Translations under genes and position numbers: made by a program
The notes under the pieces: generated by a model
Database searches by the model: none
What the model was told of the DNA's origin: nothing
The model's input: only the letters and a program-made list of their open reading frames with translations
Part shown: positions 60,820 through 64,000 of the stretch, piece by piece
Layout: every line of letters starts with the position of its first letter
How positions within the stretch are numbered: position 1 is the first letter of the stretch
NCBI GenBank assembly: GCA_028023455.1
Contig: JAQFVV010000204.1
Location: 1,511,501 to 1,575,500 of the forward strand
DNA from: Epiperipatus broadwayi
Taxonomy: Eukaryota; Onychophora; Udeonychophora; Euonychophora; Peripatidae
Length of the DNA: 64,000 nucleotides
Direction of reading: 5' to 3'

Positions 60820-62943
60820 CTGATACAATAGTCATAATCTCATTGGAAATTAAAATAATTGTTACAATTATAAATATGACATTTGAGCTAAGAATTGATA
60901 ATTCCCATTTTTTATCTATTACAGCATAAAGATTTGAGGAAGATTTAGCATTTATTCTCAAGATATATAATTATAGACTACATTAAAATGTTAAAAGTAT
61001 TCAGTAGAACATTCTTGGAATCAACAAAAATGTCGCAATTATCAGCATACTAAAAAAGCAGACACTGTTATTTAGTCACTACTCTTGCATAGAGTGGTGA
61101 AATTTGAAGTTTTAAAAATAAGCTGAGAAAGTCATATATTATTTTATTGATTTTTATTTTTTTAGCCAAAAATATAAGGACTCGCAATTGCATAAATTTG
61201 TTTTTTAAAATTTTAAATTTATGATCTGGTATCAAATCTACATGATTATTGAAATAAACTGGCTTGAGTTTACAATCTGAAGTATTTTTGAATTTTAAGT
61301 TATTAGCTTAAATAGTATACAGAAGTGAAAATGGCTAATAAATAAATAAAAGCTTTAGTTTTAGTTGTGAATCCCAATTCTTCATTGACAAATATAAAAT
61401 CAGAAAACCAATTGTGGATGTTGTTAATAAAGCACTACAGACTGGTACCAGTTAATTACTCAAGTTTATAGTAATTAAAATTTGGCAAACAAAACTACAT
61501 TTGAAAGCATATTACAAAAACAAGTTGAAAAAGTTATGTAATCTGTTATTGATACTGTTCAAAATAATATGTAAAAAAGTCTAATTCACTGATTTGATAA
61601 AATTATAAAATCGTTTATTGAGATTGATATGTTAATTTTATTGCATCAAAAAAAATTAATATAAAAGTCTTTTAGAATTTTAAAATATAATAATTTTTAT
61701 TTGCTTATTTTATATTATTTTAAGAAATATCTAAAAATATTAGTAAGTAAATAATTCTACCATTTTAAAGAGTATACTTTCATTTCTCTCAAAACTACTG
61801 TAAAATCCATTTTATATACTCATGATTAGACATCCCAATACTTGGTTTTTAGATGTAATTAAATTTATCAAATTTTAGCACATCTTGATGTTTTTAATCT
61901 TCTTAGACACAAGATACATTTGTTAATTTCTACTATCTTTTGTGATCTTATCCCCATGTGTTTGTGAATAGATATATTAAATTTTCAAGAATAAATTTGC
62001 TTGTTAAAACTAGAATTTAGAATTATTTCATAGACTAAAAATATTAATACTTGGTTAATGATTTTGTTTGTGCATTTACTCCAATGCCAGAATTCAGATA
62101 AATAAAAGTTTTGTTTTTAGTTGGTTAAATTTTAGAGAATTCAATACATGTCTTGGTATAAACATTAAATTTTGACACAAAGTTGTATTGAAGTTATGAA
62201 CTCAAATGGTTTGCTATTAATAAATTTTTGCACAATAGATAAATTAACTATCACAAACATATTATTTTAATATAAATATCACTATAAGGGATTATGTATA
62301 TTTCCACCTATATAATAATGATATTTAATAAATAACATTGAAGTTAGCAGTAAGAATACAAAAGAAGTTCATCTTATATGACTTCTTACTATCAAATTTC
62401 TGGGCAAATGATATATTAGAATGTTCTAAGCTTATTAAAATAATAATTTATGTTAAAAATCAAATCTTATCCTACGTATTACTCATAAGAATCATTTACA
62501 ATTCAGGTTAAAATTTAACAACTATTAAGTATTAAAATTGCAAGTGTAGTCTTTCAACATTATCATATTACTGATACATAGAATTCTTTTAAAAATATTA
62601 TAAACACAAATAATTATATTCTTGGGTTCACTAAAAAAAAGAAACAACTGTTTTTCAAACAATTTTACTGTTAGAAACTTGATTAAAACAATTATGTGAC
62701 ATTATTTTGTTCAGCAGATTATAATCACATTGAAAGTAACATATGAACCTGATATCATAATCCTACTAAATCTATCAATAACACTTTTTTTACAGGATGA
62801 CAATATTTAAATAGATGGGGAAAGTTATCCAGCTTATTGAAATTAAAAATCTTTTTATTATTTTTAAAAATATAAAATTTTAAATCCTCATGAGATATTT
62901 TAAAATATGATTATAACATGTCAACTTCAAAAATCTTACAATG
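60820..62943. other. A+T-rich intergenic sequence
   Basis: No gene, RNA or repeat recognised. Confidence 0.6.
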
Positions 62944-64000
62944 TTTTTAAATATATATATATATATATATATAGTAACAGGATGGGGGTAATGAGAAAAA
63001 GGAGTGAACCTGGGGTTGTGGCAAAATCATCATCAACTCCAAGTAAATACAGAATCAATAATTTACAATTTATAACAGTATATTTAAGGGAACATAAGAT
63101 CAAGAGATCTCTGTGTAAGATTATTGAGAGATCAGAAGAGCAACTATAAATCCACCAGCATTATAATGTAAAAAAATAAGTGCAAGTAAATACTCAAGAG
63201 AAATATCCATTCATCATCATCATTGATGGAAATAAACAAATCAATTCAATACATCAATACAGTAAATCAACAGTCAATCTGGTCACTGGATTGAAAATGG
63301 GTCTTCTGTAGACCAGGCTAACTACTGAGCCTTTGCCAGCTTGGGCAATTATTTAAACATAACATGGATGCACCAGCTTAGTGCCCATTCATTAAAATAC
63401 CCAATAATCAGGAATCAAAACAATAATGCTGGGACATTAAAACATGCTGATCATCATCAATGCTCATGCCACTTGTACTGACCAACTATAAACTTAAATT
63501 TTTAATAAGACTAAAGTAAAATAAAAGATAATAGTGCATGGGCTTTAAAGAGTATTCTCTTTTGTGCCAACCAGGATGATGATTGATCATCTCTGGATAT
63601 ACCAAAGCACTAAGTACACATCCCCATTTACATATTTATTCCATGCATAAATCTAGCTCAGAGAACACAAGCTCTATTACTGTATGTGACCAAAAGATGA
63701 TAGAAACAATTTTAACAATTAAATAACTTTCTAATTAACAAAAAAATTTAAGATCTTATAAAATAAAATTACACACATATAAACTTTCTGATTTTGATTA
63801 CAATACAAAATTTCAAATGTACTCACATTGTGATTTACATAATTGCTATTCAAAATTCAAATTGTTACATTGGTTTACATATATGATGCACAGAGATTCG
63901 TGATTTATAATGTATAATTAATATTCACTAACAAAAAAATTGATTATAATTTTACACATATGTGTGTGTATATATGCACACTGACTTTTACTATTTAAAT
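62944..64000. other. (TA)n run and unassigned less A+T-rich sequence
   Basis: A TA run at about 62951-62973 is followed by AGTAACAGGATGGGGG and a less A+T-rich stretch to about 63480. This could be the edge of another LTR element in a TA run, since E1 starts TGTAAC, but there is no second copy in the window. A CATCATCATCAT tract lies at 63213. The frame 62907-63149 starts in the TA run and has no recognisable domain. Confidence 0.3.

Noticed and set aside
62907-63149. 80-residue frame beginning in a TA run
   Set aside because: Start lies in the repeat, no recognisable domain; insufficient to call a gene.

Overview
The window looks like intergenic, repeat-dominated DNA of an invertebrate animal. 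It is strongly A+T-rich, carries long (TA)n microsatellites, and I find no host gene and no structural RNA gene. Everything with coding character belongs to a transposable element: Ty3/gypsy-type LTR elements primed by a tRNA-Lys-like primer, two LINE clades (RTE and an L1/Tx1-like one), an ORF1 of another LINE, and a relic of an ISXO2/Merlin-type DNA transposon. The species cannot be fixed from this; an arthropod or other protostome is a guess.

Bases 1 to 24850 are a nest. A minus-strand LINE-like ORF1 (24850 down to about 23610, continuing from 340 to 1) was split by a plus-strand LTR element (E3, 365-23599) that landed in a (TA)n run. E3 kept its two ~2.06-kb LTRs but almost nothing between them (512 bp). 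Each E3 LTR was then split at the same internal (TA)n run by a different minus-strand LTR element. E2 (2151-10803) carries only a decayed coiled-coil Gag-like reading frame. E1 (13385-23291) has nearly identical 2.88-kb LTRs, an intact gag, a -1 frameshift signal, and a protease and integrase end joined through 19 bases of Illumina adapter, so its pol gap is probably an assembly error.

Bases 24851 to 49330 are mostly A+T-rich sequence with scattered relics: a foldback repeat near 30.6-30.9 kb, a broken ISXO2-like transposase (32.4-32.9 kb), a 1.4-kb hammerhead-ribozyme repeat (34640-36031), RTE fragments (39.9 kb, and a twin-primed copy at 40956-42615), a decayed ~200-bp tandem array (42.8-43.6 kb) and an L1/Tx1-like LINE (46.9-49.3 kb).

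Bases 49953 to about 59280 hold a fourth, old LTR element (E5; LTRs R1 and R2, plus an extra partial LTR, R3, abutting R2). R1 was entered by a second hammerhead-related tandem array (50827-52705). R2 was entered by a 115-bp insert that ends in a perfect 33-bp hairpin. A diverged palindromic copy of the hammerhead family lies at 60238-60809. The rest is A+T-rich sequence without recognisable genes.

The most interesting part is the hammerhead (retrozyme-like) repeat superfamily. Five copies at two loci keep the order stem I - CTGATGA - stem II - GAAA - palindromic CTAGT - H - stem I, with compensatory changes in stem I and stem II, direct tandem monomers of 458 or ~340 bp, target-site duplications, and an unusual arrangement of one inverted copy followed by direct copies. 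The second most interesting is the repeated insertion of unrelated LTR families into (TA)n runs.
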